From contig MSJH02000540.1 of the NCBI GenBank assembly GCA_001931875.2, positions 96,337 to 160,336 of the forward strand: a stretch of 64,000 nt of DNA. Reading direction: 5' to 3'. The notes below the pieces were generated by a model. It was not told the DNA's origin, ran no database searches, and saw only the letters and a list, made by a program, of their open reading frames with translations. Of this stretch, positions 33,401 to 46,511 are shown in pieces (within the stretch, counting starts at the first letter, position 1; each line of letters opens with the position of its first letter). The position numbers and the translations under genes are program-made. The DNA comes from Byssochlamys sp. IMV 00236 (taxonomy: Eukaryota; Ascomycota; Eurotiomycetes; Eurotiales; Thermoascaceae).

Positions 33401-35795
33401 CGGGGTCGGCGGGATCTCCAGGCCGGATCGAATTTGCGGCGCAGTTGCTAAACCTTCACACAAATTATTAACAAGACCTGATCGAGTTTGGCTTCCTCGA
33501 GGCTTGCTCGCCCGAAGGATCATCATCCTGGCCGGTGGAACTGCTTAATGCACGTGAATACCTTTGGCGGCTCTGTGCTGGTGGAGCGAACAGACGGACA
33601 ATCCAATCTGCAATTCAAGTCCAGACAAGGCGCTTTTTTAGCTTTCCGACGCTTGGGACAGATACTGATAATAATAATGGCCTTCTTGAACACAAGCCAA
33701 TGCGCAAACAGAAGCCAAGACACAGCCTGACCCGGTCTTTCTTTGCCTAATCCATGGGACCATGCCTTCCGAACCCCGCAGTGGCCATGGAGCTTGCGGG
33801 AGGATGACTATCTTTGTTCACTACTCGGCACTGGATCAGCATCGCGGAGAGAGCAAGCCATCCGGCGGCTTTTCTTGAAGTAGTCCTGCTTGATGGACCG
33901 CCGTCTCTAAGAATCGGCGTGGGCCAGGCAGGTAATATCTTATGTGACGGAATATTCCGCACAACCTAGATGATCAAGCCTTGCCAAGCTCGTAAGAAAT
34001 TATTATCCGTCGATCGTGGAAAGTAACCTCTTGAAAGCGTCCAGAGCTTGGAAAAGCGGTGGTGCCTGGGCTCTGCTTACGGCATATCGGGCGTCCTATA
34101 CAACGAAGTCGTTGAAACAAATCAACCTACCACTACTGCATCGAACGCATCGAAAAGCGCCATCGCAGCTTCCGGTTGTTGGGCCCGGACGGGTTCCGCG
34201 GGGATGGTATCGTCGCAGGGACTTCTGGGGAAGTGATACGCACTGTAACTACGGAGTACACCCGGACGTACGTTGGTTAGTCACTGTTAGACCAGGCCGG
34301 ACTCTGTCTTTGCGTGAGGGCTCATCGGGACGGCGGGTCCTGAGGACTTGGCTCTACTCACTCTACTCTAGATAGGCAAGTTAGGCTCGCATTCCGATGG
34401 TTGGCTTCTGTTACGGTGATCTTATTATGGATATCACAACCATATGACGGGAGATGAAACCAGCAGTCGAGAAAAGCCGTTTATCAAAAAAATACTATGG
34501 GGAGCCTGGTCAGGGATGGATCAATGCACGAAGGAATTGAACCCTGGATGTCCACTCTGTTCCCGTTCAATCAACGCAAGCCGCTCCGAGGCCTTAAGTT
34601 ATTACACCCGTCAAAGCGTCAGGAAGTTCGAATGTCTGCTAGATCGGGGCCTGACGACTGTCCGGCAGGGGTCCGTCACAACCCTATCTCTGGGAAGTAA
34701 TCCCTAGTTGACCCGGGACTCCCAGATTGCTCGCCTAGCTGGGTGCTTAAGCCTCTCCTTCTAAGCCATCCGTGCGGGTGTCTCTTTAGGTCGTTGTTAG
34801 TTCTGCGTCGTCACCCTTGGGCCTTCTTCTTGGCTATTATTCCCCTGGCCGTCGTTCGACTCGTGGCAGCGCTTAGTCCAACGGGGTCCCCCGACTCAGG
34901 AAGAGAGGCAGAGGCCATACTCGTGCAAAGCTATTTCGGGAAAAAGAACGATGGCCGGAGAGGGTTAACAGCAGAGCAAAGCATGGCTCCACCAACGACG
35001 ACACGAGGAACAGAACCAACATCTCCTCTGCAGCCTATCCTCAATCAATACTGGTCCATTAGGGTCACCCGTCAGATTCGACGACTTGATAGGACCCTGG
35101 GCGACCCCCAGCATAGCCTTTTGCCCTGACCTGATGATCCATCCTCCTCCCTGTGTCTCCCGCACAGGTTTCCTATTCGGAATTCCGCTATGCTAGTTAT
35201 CCATGCTGTCCATCGCGCCGGGGACAGCTCCAGCAGGCATGCGCCATGCTAACTTAATGGCCCAGGATCCACTGGATCATACAGCAGTGCTATTCACAGT
35301 ATACACGCGGGACCGCTCTGACCGGTGGACTACGGGGGACATCACGTCTGCCCTGACCGTAACATTTCTCTACGAGGTTCAGCCGCATCAGTCAAATCCT
35401 TCATGGTTTTAAGAACGACAATCCAGCCCCGCCGCCCACCCTGGACGCTGCCCCAGCTGGCTGTACCCTTCTAGTTTGAAGCTCGTCTTGGCGATTCTAT
35501 CCAAACTTTGGATCCCTGAGAGGTCAGAATCAGATCTCCCAAACCATATCTAGTTGGACCGGTGCGCAGCGTTCTTAAGCGCCGCATTGTATAACATATC
35601 TGTCTCGTCCGCCCCCAATCTCCCATCATTCTAGATCCACATCAGATCTATTCTTGTTTACGTTCTTATTCTTTAAATGACCGCTCCTGTTCCCCATACC
35701 TGTACACAAGTATACCTGCAGGATCAACAACGTTGAGCAAGGTTAGCACAGCCAACCGCGCAATCACATATAGATCATCGCATCTCCCACACGGA

Positions 35796-38700
35796 ATGGC
35801 CAAAGTCTCGACTCGACGAAGCAAATCAACGGAAGCAATCTTCACACCTACCAGTGTCACTTCTCAAACCAGCGCCGACCGCAAGAAGAGAGTAACCATG
35901 CGCCGCACTACCTCTACATCGGACATTCCGACTCCTATTACCTACACACCCACTACACATCGAATAAGCAAGGCGAAGAAGGGTAAACGGGTTCACGCAT
36001 GCGGATTCCCTGGTTGCAACAAGGTGTGTTTCCTCCAGAGCTCTCTTCTTGAGTGTCGCTGACGGTAACACTAGGTTTTCACACGCGCAGAACATCGAAG
36101 GTACGCATACCGCAAGAGAAAGCAGAAGGACCCAAGAGCTGTTCCTAACCATTTGGCTGGTAGACGTCACGAATTGAACCACAACCCAGAAGCGTCATTT
36201 CCATGCAGATATGAAGGATGCCGAAAGGCCTTCCATCGCCCTGATCTACTTGCGAGGCATATGGAGCGACAGTGAGTACCCCACATTGTGCGGCTGTTTA
36301 CGGGAGAGCCCCTGACAATGAGATGAATAGTGAGCTTGATGCACAATCCGGTGGTAATGCGAGCCGGCATTGGAAGCAACCCAGTCAATCATCAGTCGTC
36401 TCTGATCCATCGAGCGTGGCGGATACCATACCTGCGTGTGCGACTCCGGATTCTCTTCCTGTGGTGAGCTCTGGTTCAATGTCAATTGGTTCTATTGTGG
36501 TGCCCGGAGTGCACCCTGATCTTGCAAGCGATTATTCGTTGCCCTGGAGTGGGATGGAGATCCCCATGGACCCTCGAGCTACACCATTCCCGAACCACAT
36601 TCGAGAATCCGCAGGAGACAGCCCATTCTACTCTTCGCCCGATACCTGTGGCTCTCCCTTATCAGACGTGCCATCATTTCACCTTTCGCAGCCAAGGAGT
36701 GTTTCTTCTGCTCCGACTTCTGTGATCTTCAACCCGGAGCTGGTGCAATCGCCCCTGCAGATCGATGACGGCTGTGACTGGGACCCAATTGACTCTGCCA
36801 ATATCGTACCATTCTCCCTGGAGGGGGATATGCTTCAACCAGTAGGTGAACCTTCCCTCGGGCCATAGCCCCTAAGAATCGCGACTGACAACCAGCAAGA
36901 CTTTTCAATGCCAGTACCCCTCTCCAACTTGGATGGGGTTGAGTGGTTTGCCCTACGACGAGAGCTTACTTCCGCCCCCGGAGTCGTTTCAGGGGATGAT
37001 GGGATGGAAATCATGGACACTATGAAATGGCAAGACTGTTTCGAGAGTTACTGGCGGCATTTTCATCCTTTATTCCCCATCGTGCATCGACCGACCTTTT
37101 TCGCAACAAAACCCAGTCCCTTACTAGCAGGAGCTATGGTTGCCATAGGCTCTCAATATGATAACCGACACAATGCTAAGGAATACTCACTTGCCTTGCT
37201 CGAGGCGTGTCTAAAGCTTTTGTCAAAGGTTTGTCAAAATCCAAGGTTAGCTCCAACCGTGGTCACTTTGCTGATGCTTGGATACAGAGGACTCCAATAA
37301 CAAGCCGGTCCCGAATCACCGATATTCAAACGGTTTTTTTATTGGAATACCTGTCGAAGTTTAGATCCCGCAGAGCGGACGTCCAGCTATCCCACCGTTT
37401 CCGGAGTCTGTGTGGTAGCGTATGTTGATCAATGAGAAAAAAGCAAGTATCGGGAGAGTTTGGCTGACCCCTACTGATTTAGTACATGCATGATCGCCAC
37501 TGGATCTCTCAGAATCCACTCGCTGTTTTGAACACACTCCCAGAAAATCCAAGTCAAGAAGCGCTTACGAAGGCATATAAGTTTTGGGTTGAACATGAAG
37601 CTCGGCGGAGGGTGTTGCAAGCTGCATTCATTTTCGATGCACAGCAGTCTGCACTGTTTGGTCAGCCACGGGTCTTATTGCAGCAGTCTGCTATGAGTTC
37701 GCGCCTTAGGAAGTCGAGTGTTGGAACCACGGACTTGCCGTTCCCCTGTGATTCAAATCTGTGGGAGACTTGGCATCTGGAAGATTGGTTTCGAACGGCT
37801 AGGTCGCACAGATCATTGTCATTGCCTTTTATGGCCATGGCTTCAGGTCTACATGGACAACCCAGCTCGCGTCATCTGGATACTTTCCAGTGCACTCTTC
37901 TTCTCGTGCATAACCTAACCAGTCAGAGATCAGAGGACTCCGAAGCATGGCTTGCCCCGAGTGAGGGATACGACCAATATGCACCTTCAAGCGTGCCCTC
38001 TGAGCCGTGCAGTCTTTTCACGTATCATGCGCTCAGTGCTGCCCGCCATACGCCTTTGCATGCCTTGTTGACTGTTAGCGGGGAGTCGTGGCTCTTTAAC
38101 CGAAAGGTACCTCATGAAGAAGACTTTCGGAAGGCCAAAGACACATTACGGCGATGGGCATCCGATACAGAAGACATTAGGAAAGCCGTCTGGCATGCAG
38201 TTCGGGTTTTGGAATGCGCCATGTACAATGCGTATCCAAATGCCTTGCTTCGCGACAACGCCCGAGCTACTGCGAGCCAAGGACACAGAGCAACAGGGAG
38301 CAGGATCCCCAGATCATCGCCGGCTCTGAGTGCTCCCCCAATCCCGTTACTCGCAGGCGAAGAGGCGGGCATCTCATCTGCTGCTCAACCAGGCCCACTA
38401 GCTATGCTCCACGCGAACTGGGCTCTTTACATTTCGGCGCTCATCTGCTGGGCTTATGGGTTTGATCCTTCCACATCTACAATCTCCGCTTCCTACCCTT
38501 CGAATATGCTCTCTCGGTCACAAACAGCGATTGCCGCATCTGCACGTTCGTATATCTCGACAATGATCTCACTGGCGCCTACATGGCAACAGCTCTCACA
38601 CAATCGGATTCCTGTGACGGTCCGTTGCAATACACTTTCCTTACTTGGATTTATCCGCACTACCCGACTTCAAGAAGGCCGCATGGGCGGCCTGCTCAAT

Positions 38701-38796
38701 GAAGGCGAAAGAGTCCTAGCTCGACTTACAGAGACAAGAGCAACCGTCAACGCCGAGGGCAGAAGCATATGGGAATACCAACCGGTATCTTTCTAG
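35796..38796 (+). CDS. C2H2 zinc-finger transcription factor with fungal-TF domain
   Basis: Seven exons: 35796-36023, 36075-36100, 36164-36271, 36331-36841, 36896-37228, 37288-37419 and 37483-38796 (883 aa), phases consistent. Two adjacent C2H2 fingers sit near the N-terminus: Cys69, Cys74, His87, His91 and Cys99, Cys104, His117, His121. Finger 1 is assembled from three exons, and His121 is completed across the third intron. A Ser/Pro-rich linker follows. From about residue 320 comes the fungal-specific TF domain (PF04082-type): WQDCFESYWRHFHPLFPIVH, TFFATKPSPLLAGAMVAIGS, then WVEHEARRRVLQAAFIFDAQ. Finger plus this domain defines a family of fungal regulators of carbon or secondary metabolism; the target is unknown. 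A short basic stretch (KKGKR) before finger 1 may aid nuclear import. It borders the gene desert and has no obvious cluster partners. Confidence 0.85.
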
Positions 38797-40827
38797 TTGA
38801 CTGGAGTTTTGAACAATTTCGTGAATCATTTTCTTCGTTTTCCCCTTTCCTTTTGAGTTCAGCGTTTCATTTCATCTCATTTCACAGCATTTAGATCTGG
38901 GTCCTGGTTTCTTATCTCGCGAGTACAGGTATTAGAGGACGTTTTTGTTTTCGGATCAACATATAACTCTTAGACGGGCATATGAACTGGTGGGAATGTT
39001 TTTTTCTTTCGTTTTGTCATCACATTTGAACCATTTCCTGGTTTTCTCATTTATGCGATTTGCTAAGCATGATATCCTTTCCCTTTTTGTTAGTTTGTGG
39101 TCATTTGGTTTTTTCTTCACGACTGGAACGTTACGTATTTATGTATCTATCTACGTGTGTATCTATATACCCCCCAACTCCCTCATATGGAGTGTCTTTA
39201 TCAAACATTCAATCCAACTCATTCATATATATATACATGTACTCTTTACATGTGCTTGAATTTTATCTCTCTCCTGGAAATATATACCTGTAGAGTGAGT
39301 AATCAGTCGTATCATTTGATCACCCTTCCCTCTTCTTAAATACCTACCTCCTTCCCTTCTCTTCTCTTCTCCACTACGTACCACGCTACATCATCCGCAC
39401 AACCGTATATCTTCGGTGCTAATGCCAGTAGTAAGTTTTTTCTCGATGAATGAGAAGTAATGATTAACTAATCCTCCGAGATGGGGATTAACGCATCATA
39501 TGATATGGTATGGTATGGGATAGATATATGTACTAGGATAGCCTCACATACGTACACATACACACACAGTCATGAATAGCAATAGGATAGAATTGATTGA
39601 TGATGGTTATATGGTGTAAACGTGAGAGTGTATTAATTTTGGGGAGAGAGGGTTTTCCTTCCCGGCGGTTATGAACTTTATCTGAGTGATCATGTTTACA
39701 AAACTCCGTTGGGGACAGCTCAACAGAGTTGGATTGAAGTTTGAACTGACAAGAACGCCATTCTGGCGGGGAAGGGGAATGACGCATGATCGATGGCTGG
39801 AGCATCTCCGAGTGTCGAGTTAGTAATTATCTCTACTCCGTACGCTAGGATCTTCAAGACACAGACAATTGAGATTATAGTAGAGTAGCTTATTTGATTT
39901 GGTACGGGTAAAGTCTCTATGTACGAGTTATGGTTCACTATTCATGTCACACCCTATGCGCAAGCCGGCTCCGAACAGATGTGCGTCCAAACGCTTCCAG
40001 ATATTATCTCTGGCCATCCACGGCCATGCATTGAGATCTTTTCAGGTCTCAAGGCGGGCACTTCCGGTCGCACAAAGAGACAGAAAGGGTTAAAAAGAAA
40101 AAAGAAGCCGGCTCGAAGATTAGATAATGTGACTCTCCAACAAGAGGAAAAAAGGGAAAAAAAATAATCAAGGCAGTGGGCTGGGAAACAATCACTCAAA
40201 GTTGACCAAAACAACGCCTTGTTAATACAAAAAGATGCCCGTCATGTTGATCGCTAACAACGTCCAGACTAGACCGGACTTTGGATAGTTTTACTCGACA
40301 CCGAAAACCGCCGGTAGGCTCCCATCACGAAAACAACAGCAAGCTGGGTATGGATGGAAAGTCAATGGTTCGCACCACACAGAAGAATCTCACAAAGGAA
40401 AGCAAAAGGGACATATGGGGAATCGAGTTCGATCGTGCGTGGCTCAGCCGTCGCCGCTGCCTTTTAGCCCCTCTAGTAACACGGGTACTCCGTGGCATAG
40501 GAGCCCGTTCGGTATTCATCAAGTCTGGGCCGACAGAGCAGGCTGAAGACCACCAATAGTCGCCCGCATCATGTGCACCTCAGTCGTCATAACGCCGGTC
40601 AAGATAACCCGAGAACAGATCTTAGGATTCGGTTCAAGTAGATAAGAGAGGGTAAAAACATATGCAACGGAAGAGTGTCGTTCTCGACGATCAGTGGAGT
40701 ATCACGGAAAATAGAACGAAAAGCCAATCGTGAAAAAGGTGATAGTGACATAGAGGGTATCCTCGATAGAGAGAAAACCTTTCTTTCCTTCGACGAAAGA
40801 CATTGAGCAATTGAATTTTCTCCTAAT
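38797..40827. other. Intergenic between convergent genes
   Basis: 3' regions of the C2H2 and wsc1 genes. It is T-rich on the left, then has (AT)n and (CA)n short repeats near 39222-39236 and 39556-39567, and a TACTCCGTAC motif at 39834-39843. No gene seen. Confidence 0.6.
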
Positions 40828-41796
40828 TTACACTCCATCCGGGTTGGTGACCTGGCGGATCTGTCAGCGACTACAAACAATACAAGAAGATACGTTGAAA
40901 ATAGACCAACCTTAAGGATCCTCCTCGAGAAGTCTTGGTCGTCGGCAATGCTACCGTTACTCTGGCGTCTCTGGGCCATGAAGTCACCGTCGAACCTGGA
41001 ATCTGACATGGAACTGGAGGACATGGGCTTGCCTCCTCCGGCAACGAAGTTGTTGATGTCTGCGTTACGACGGTATTCGTTTTCAATGGCCTTTCTCTTC
41101 TTGTATCTGTAGAAGAAGAATGCTCCACCCATCAGGGAGGCCAGACCCACGACACCGACGACGACACCTGCGGCAATACCGGCTGTATTCGCTCCACTGC
41201 TCGAGCTGTTGTCTGCAGCGTCGGTTTGGCTCTGGGCTGTTACCACGATCGTCTGCCCAGCTTGTGTAATCACGTGCGGTTGTTCCGCAGAGGTCGAAGT
41301 CTGACCATCTGTGGACGTCGAGCTGGAGGAACTCGAGTATGCGGGAACGTTCTCTTCGGTACCAGTCAAGTAAACAGAGAAGGTATTGTCACCACCACCT
41401 GTCATCTCAAAGTTAGCATTTATGCAAACGAGCAGAAAGGGAGAAATGTGACCACATACACATGGCGGCGGGCCAACCGTCACAAGGCGTGTTGCAGTTA
41501 CTGCTGTCTGTCTTGGCTGAAGTCGGGGGAAGGACGTTTCCGCAGAGACAGTTTGATCCCTGCGTCAGAGCCATGACGGAGAATCCCTTATTCGCACAGA
41601 GCTTCTGACAGTAGCCGGTACTCTGGAAAGTGTAGGAGCCCTGGTCCTTCAGCGGTTCTGATGAACTGTAGCATCCTTCGTCGGTCATGGTCTTCAAGGC
41701 GACGTCCGGGTTCGCGTCGGGGTCTGCGGATGCGAAGCGGAGGGCGAGCAACAGTGTCGAGACCGTCATCGCGGTCCATGGTGAAAGGGACTTCAT
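40828..41796 (-). CDS. wsc1: WSC-domain cell-wall stress sensor (Wsc1-type)
   Basis: Three exons: 41796-41460, 41398-40911 and 40851-40828 (282 aa). The last exon encodes only VTNPDGV. Order of parts: signal peptide (1-24, MKSLSPWTAMTVSTLLLALR then a cleavable ASA); a Cys-rich WSC domain (about 36-120, with GCYSS, TGYCQKLC, GSNCLCGN, NTPCDGWPAAMCGG); a Ser/Thr-rich stalk, presumably O-mannosylated; one membrane helix (GIAAGVVVGVVGLASLMGGA); a basic stop-transfer YRYKKRK; and a cytoplasmic tail with SDSRFDGDFMAQRR. This is the Wsc family that senses wall stress and activates Rho1-Pkc1 and the MpkA cascade. The stalk is short compared with yeast Wsc1. Its downstream kinase mpkA lies 12 kb to the right. 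Confidence 0.92.
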
Positions 41797-43309
41797 TTTG
41801 TGTGTTAAGGCGTTCGAAATTTATCGTCGAGATAGCAAGTAATTCAATCCAAGTGTAGTGTTCCAGCGCCAGCTTCCGATACGAGGGCGTTGTTCTGACT
41901 GTCAGGGAAAGAGGTTGGGACGTCCTGCGTGACCCTGAAGACCTTCTTCCCTTACGGTCGACGAGAATCTTCGTTCACGGTCGGCTTGCAGGCGTCTGTG
42001 TCATCAGCCCTTCCGCGATAGACTTTGGCAGGTCCGTCGAGATGGACGAGAGTCGCTTCCAGTCGAGTGACGGACACGATCGCGAATGTGCAGCCAGCAG
42101 GGGAAGCCAATGGTCGATGATGGCAGCGGGATGAGTCGATGGAAGATTGAAACCCGGTATACGTCCCACGGTGAGGGAGACAAGATGACGAGCCCTACCT
42201 AGGGGAGAAGATCGAAGCGTCGGTGGGGATGGGATTGACAAGCGTTTCACCCCCTATCTCCTGTGACAACGAGCGACAAGGCGGCGTAATGATCAGCCCT
42301 CAACGTCGACAAGCAGCGGCTGGATGGCTGATATGGTGACTGCGAGTTCGAGGGAGAGGGTTCAAACGAGAGGAAGATGAGCAAAGGCCCTCAAAAAAGT
42401 CCGGAATGGAGATTGGAAAAGAGCGTGGTGAATTTGGGGGAGGGGGGAGAAGCGAGGGAGCGACGGGCACACGGCTTGGGGGAGGGTGAGGATGGACAAG
42501 CCTGAGTTAATTAGGTAGTTAGTCTAGTCTATCTATCCTAGCCTGTTTGGCGTTCAGAACGGAGGAAAAGGAAAATAACGCGGGAGCGGGTAAGGGAACG
42601 GTACGCAGGAACAATACCGTGGATGCGCTGTCACTACTGGGTGGTTCCTGGGGGTCCTTCTGGGCACACCCGTATGGTTCAGGTACCGGATACAGCTGGA
42701 GTGCAGGGAGCATTACCCAGTAGGGAAACAGGACGCCCGGGGATCCTCGCCTATTCGGGACATTGGAATGGGGCCGGCACGCGCTAGCAGAGAAAGCAGC
42801 CTAGCGCGGCTGCAGGGTGGTCGGCGGATGGAACTTCTCCTGCGCGTTCCTGGCGTCGGGCGTCGTTTGGTCACCACCATAATTACTCCTGGCTGTACAG
42901 CCTGTATTGTTTAGTATTGTCAGTAACGCGGATTTTACAGAGGGCATCGAGAGGCATATCGAGCAATAACATCCATTCTCTTCTGGTCAAGTCGGTATGA
43001 TTTACCTTCGATGGACAAGACGGCCAAGGACGGATAATCGATCGACGCGATCGCTGGTCTACTCTGCGTGAAGCGAGATGATGAGCCTTTTGCACCGGAG
43101 CAGTTAGATTGATGTTCTGTGCTTCTGTGCTCGATAAATAATAAAAATAGATAACAATAATAATACCGTACGGAGGACAGCGCCCCTGGGCTAGCAGACA
43201 AAACTGTTTGCTGGCGGTATGCAGGTGTTGGGCATCCCACACGGGCCATGTTTCTTCATTTGTTTTCTTCTGGACAGGGAGACAGCATTCCCTGCAGCGA
43301 GACAAAGAG

Positions 43310-43310
<1 letters not shown>

Positions 43311-43341
<31 letters not shown>

Positions 43342-43342
43342 G
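43311..43342. repeat. (TTA)n microsatellite
   Basis: About ten tandem TTA/ATT units. Confidence 0.9.
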
Positions 43343-45004
43343 ATTATTTCATAGACGATGCACCCATTAATATCCTGGAGTACGCGTACTCTGTACTCGG
43401 TGCGTGCGTTGGGAACCGAGGCCGACCGTCACGACTAGAAAAGATTGCTGCTGGTGTCGCGCCCTCGCGATGGACCTGCGATGATCTGTCGCCATCGCTA
43501 CTAACTATCTATGGTCCTTTGAACAATAACAATAATACCATCCACACAACACACAGGACAGACGAGGGGCAGAGGATTGCCAAGTATGACAACCTCATCC
43601 TGTCACACCCAGTGATCGATCTCCTTTGACTGTCTGTCAAGACCCGATTGGATAGAGAGTGTTTCGTGATGCTGTTGGGTCGTATTATTATTTAATATTA
43701 TTTTCTCTCGTCAACAAGAGGTCCCTTCATGTTAGTCAGGTACGGAAAGAAAGCTGTGGTTACAGGACCAACAGCCTAGTCCTCAATGAGTCTGGAGTTT
43801 GGTCCCTGAGCCACCACCGGCTCAATAGTGGCACAGCCATGTTTCATCCGGGCCGCACTCATGAATTATTTTTGTATGTCTGTCTTTCAGCAAAGTGGAA
43901 AGGATCGTATGAAGGAGCGATCCTGTTCTGGATGGCTTCCATGGGATAGTGAAGACAAAACTTACGTCTAGAAACAGTGGCTGACCTTGACTTTACTACT
44001 CGCAACCCTCGGACCTTCACAGCAAAACGTGATTTATCTATAGCATATACATTTTCGCCACCTGCTCCAAGAGGGATCCGAGGCGTTATGACCGACGGCG
44101 GTGGGAGTTTACCAGGCTTGACAAGGGGACGACTGCGACTGTCATCTAAGTAGGCCACGTTATGAATGCTCGTGGGGCATTGATCTTCGATTCTTTTCGC
44201 ATTTGCTTCGATTTCCTTACTTCCTGGAGAAAGGATACATTCCAACGGTATTCCGCCCCGCGATACCTAGATACATACAAACTTTCTTTCCATTTCTCGT
44301 CGGATACAGCCGTTCGTTTTCCGGGGTTCCTTCACATTAGGGTCCCGCAAACTACGCAAACTGATTCTACTGGATTATTATTTATTATTATCTGGCCCCT
44401 GACCCAATCTATCATGGATTCTGGCTCTGGGACTCACTTCCGCTGGCAGGGCTTAGAGATCCAGAAGGTGGTCGAGAACGTCCTGCGGAGGGTGCACGGA
44501 TCCAAACGCCAGCAGAGGGCGAGACAACGTTAGTTAAATACGCGGTCCAGACCGAGACGATATTCATTCATGGTGTTAAACTAGGATCGGAGAGGAGTTA
44601 TAGCAGAGTATGTTCAAGCTCTCTCCGAATACAATAATCATCACAATGCCACGCTCCAGAAAGCGTTGTGTGTGGAAGAAAGATCGTATCCCGTCCTCAT
44701 AAGTAATCGTGTTTTCTTCCCGCGCGCACCATGGTCCATATCCGCACTCTCGTGCCTGAAAAGAAAAACATCCAAAATCCACCGTTCCACACGTCCTATT
44801 CCTCATCTGGGCTGCTAGGAATTGTTCCCGAGGTCTCTGTTTTTTGTTGTTTCCATTCCGGCGGACAGGGCTGCCTGTTTCGACGTACGGAAAGATCGGG
44901 AGTCCGTCTGTTTTTTTTTTCCGCGTTCTAGAACACCAGTCACATTTTCGTGAGGCTGATCCTAAAAAAATAAAATAAATAACCATTAGTTACTTACTAC
45001 GGAG

Positions 45005-45028
45005 TAATAATAATAATAATAATAATAC
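45005..45028. repeat. (TAA)n microsatellite
   Basis: Eight tandem TAA units directly following a TACGGAGTA motif. Confidence 0.9.
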
Positions 45029-46511
45029 TTCACAGTACGAGACATAGTTAAGCGAAGGACGTAAGGTTAGTTAGTCAAGGACGGGCACTCTAAATAATAG
45101 CATCATTGTCTCGAGTCCGTTGGAACAAACTACTATCCCACTTCTACGTGTTCAACATCAGACATGTCTCCGTAGCGTGTTCACTGTCGCTCTACAGGTG
45201 CCTAAGGTGATAAAAAAATACCGATAATGTAGAGTAAAGCCGAAGCAAAAGTATACCATTTCATTACCAATGAATCATTACCAATGAAACTATCGCCAGA
45301 AAAAGAGAGATGTATTAATCATTACCCCGACAGCCCTCAGACTAGTCCTAAGTACAGTACATACTACATAGTATGTAGTACATAGTCAACTACGGGGTCA
45401 TATTATTATTATTACCTACCTAGCACTTTCCTCTATCTATCTATCTAGAGTCCGATCATCTTCGAACTAGAGTAAAACTAAACTAAGATCTATCTATCTA
45501 GGTATCTATCGTTCTAAATTTATCATTCTATGTCTTTCTTCTTCACTGTCAATTTCTTCCCACATAAATCACTCTAATAACTAATAACTAGTCTAATAGT
45601 TAACCAATCGATAATCGATAATCCAACGAAATATGTCCTCGAAAGAAATCTATCAGATTACGTATTCAAATAAGGGCTGTTGGGATCGTTTTGTTCACGA
45701 TTATCATATTAACATGAAGGTTCGTGCCAAGAAGGTACCTAGGTAGGAGCAAGTTAACTACCATATGTCTCGAGCCTTGTTTCGGATCAGTCAACGATGT
45801 AATAGTCTAGCGGGACTTCCAAGTTATTCATTATTATTCATGAGTTTGGTTTGAAGTATCGATGGCTTGGCCTAATACTACGTCATATGGCTGCTGGAAA
45901 GAGCATATCCAGATATCTAACTAGATACGATCAAGTTATGGTAAATAGAGTATGGTTGAGATCGTCTTATGGTGTATTGAAGACATCTTGGCTATTGAAG
46001 CGCTGATTGAATCCAGTGGGGATACTTGTGGCGGTGATGCAATCCATCGGAAGATCCCTACGCAGACTCGTAGAGTATGAACTGTCGGCGAGATTGGAAG
46101 CTGGACGCTACTCGAGATCCTTGCTGATCACAACGTCATCGGATCTCAACCCTGCTGCAATAGCGCCACTTCATCATGTATCTGCTCTACCATAGTCTAG
46201 GCAGAGTTACGGCTATGGGAAGCGATTCTACGTTAGATGAACGCGATATCGAAGCTTTAAGCCTTTGAACACTGTTATTCTATTCTATACCAGTAATTAC
46301 AAAACTTAATCATCAATCATCCTGCCACGCCGTGTATTGGCGTCTCAAACTTTTGACTCTTGGCGTCTAATACCCTTAGAACCCGTGTCTTACTTTCTTC
46401 CATGTGTGATTTCCACCACTGCGTGAGTGTGCCGTGTAAAAACGATCCTATACAGGTAGACGCAATTCGACTCTCTTCCTGTGGGACGGAGCCCTGCTCA
46501 AAGGGATACGT

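Larger units (their letters stand above)
26381..35795. other. Gene desert, about 9.4 kb
   Basis: No frame here shows a recognisable domain or a plausible splice-linked gene on either strand. From about 27,000 to 28,100 the sequence is markedly AT-rich, with many TA dinucleotides and stops in all frames, a texture like sequence hit by repeat-induced point mutation. From about 28,400 on, composition is ordinary, but frames stay short (under 190 codons) and unfamiliar. It holds an imperfect inverted repeat (27351-27415) and a TACGGAGTAC motif (34250-34259). I could not identify LTRs, a transposase or a reverse transcriptase. It probably holds relics too degraded to name, plus the promoter of the C2H2 gene at the right end. 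Confidence 0.55.
41797..46511. other. Long intergenic region, no gene seen
   Basis: About 4.7 kb between the wsc1 start and the cho1 stop. The first kilobase is probably wsc1 promoter and leader. The remainder is AT-rich with microsatellites (TTA at 43311, TAA at 45005, TATC near 45433), a CTACATAGTATGTAG hairpin at 45364-45378 and a 14-bp tandem duplication near 45256-45285 (CATTACCAATGAA). Open frames are short and without family resemblance. A small frame at 44414-44536 (40 codons, basic) is not supported. Confidence 0.55.

Noticed and set aside
24804..41796. A secondary-metabolite gene cluster around the two transcription factors
   Set aside because: No polyketide synthase, NRPS, terpene cyclase, P450 or transporter is present. 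The regulators are separate, one is broken, and the interval between them is empty.
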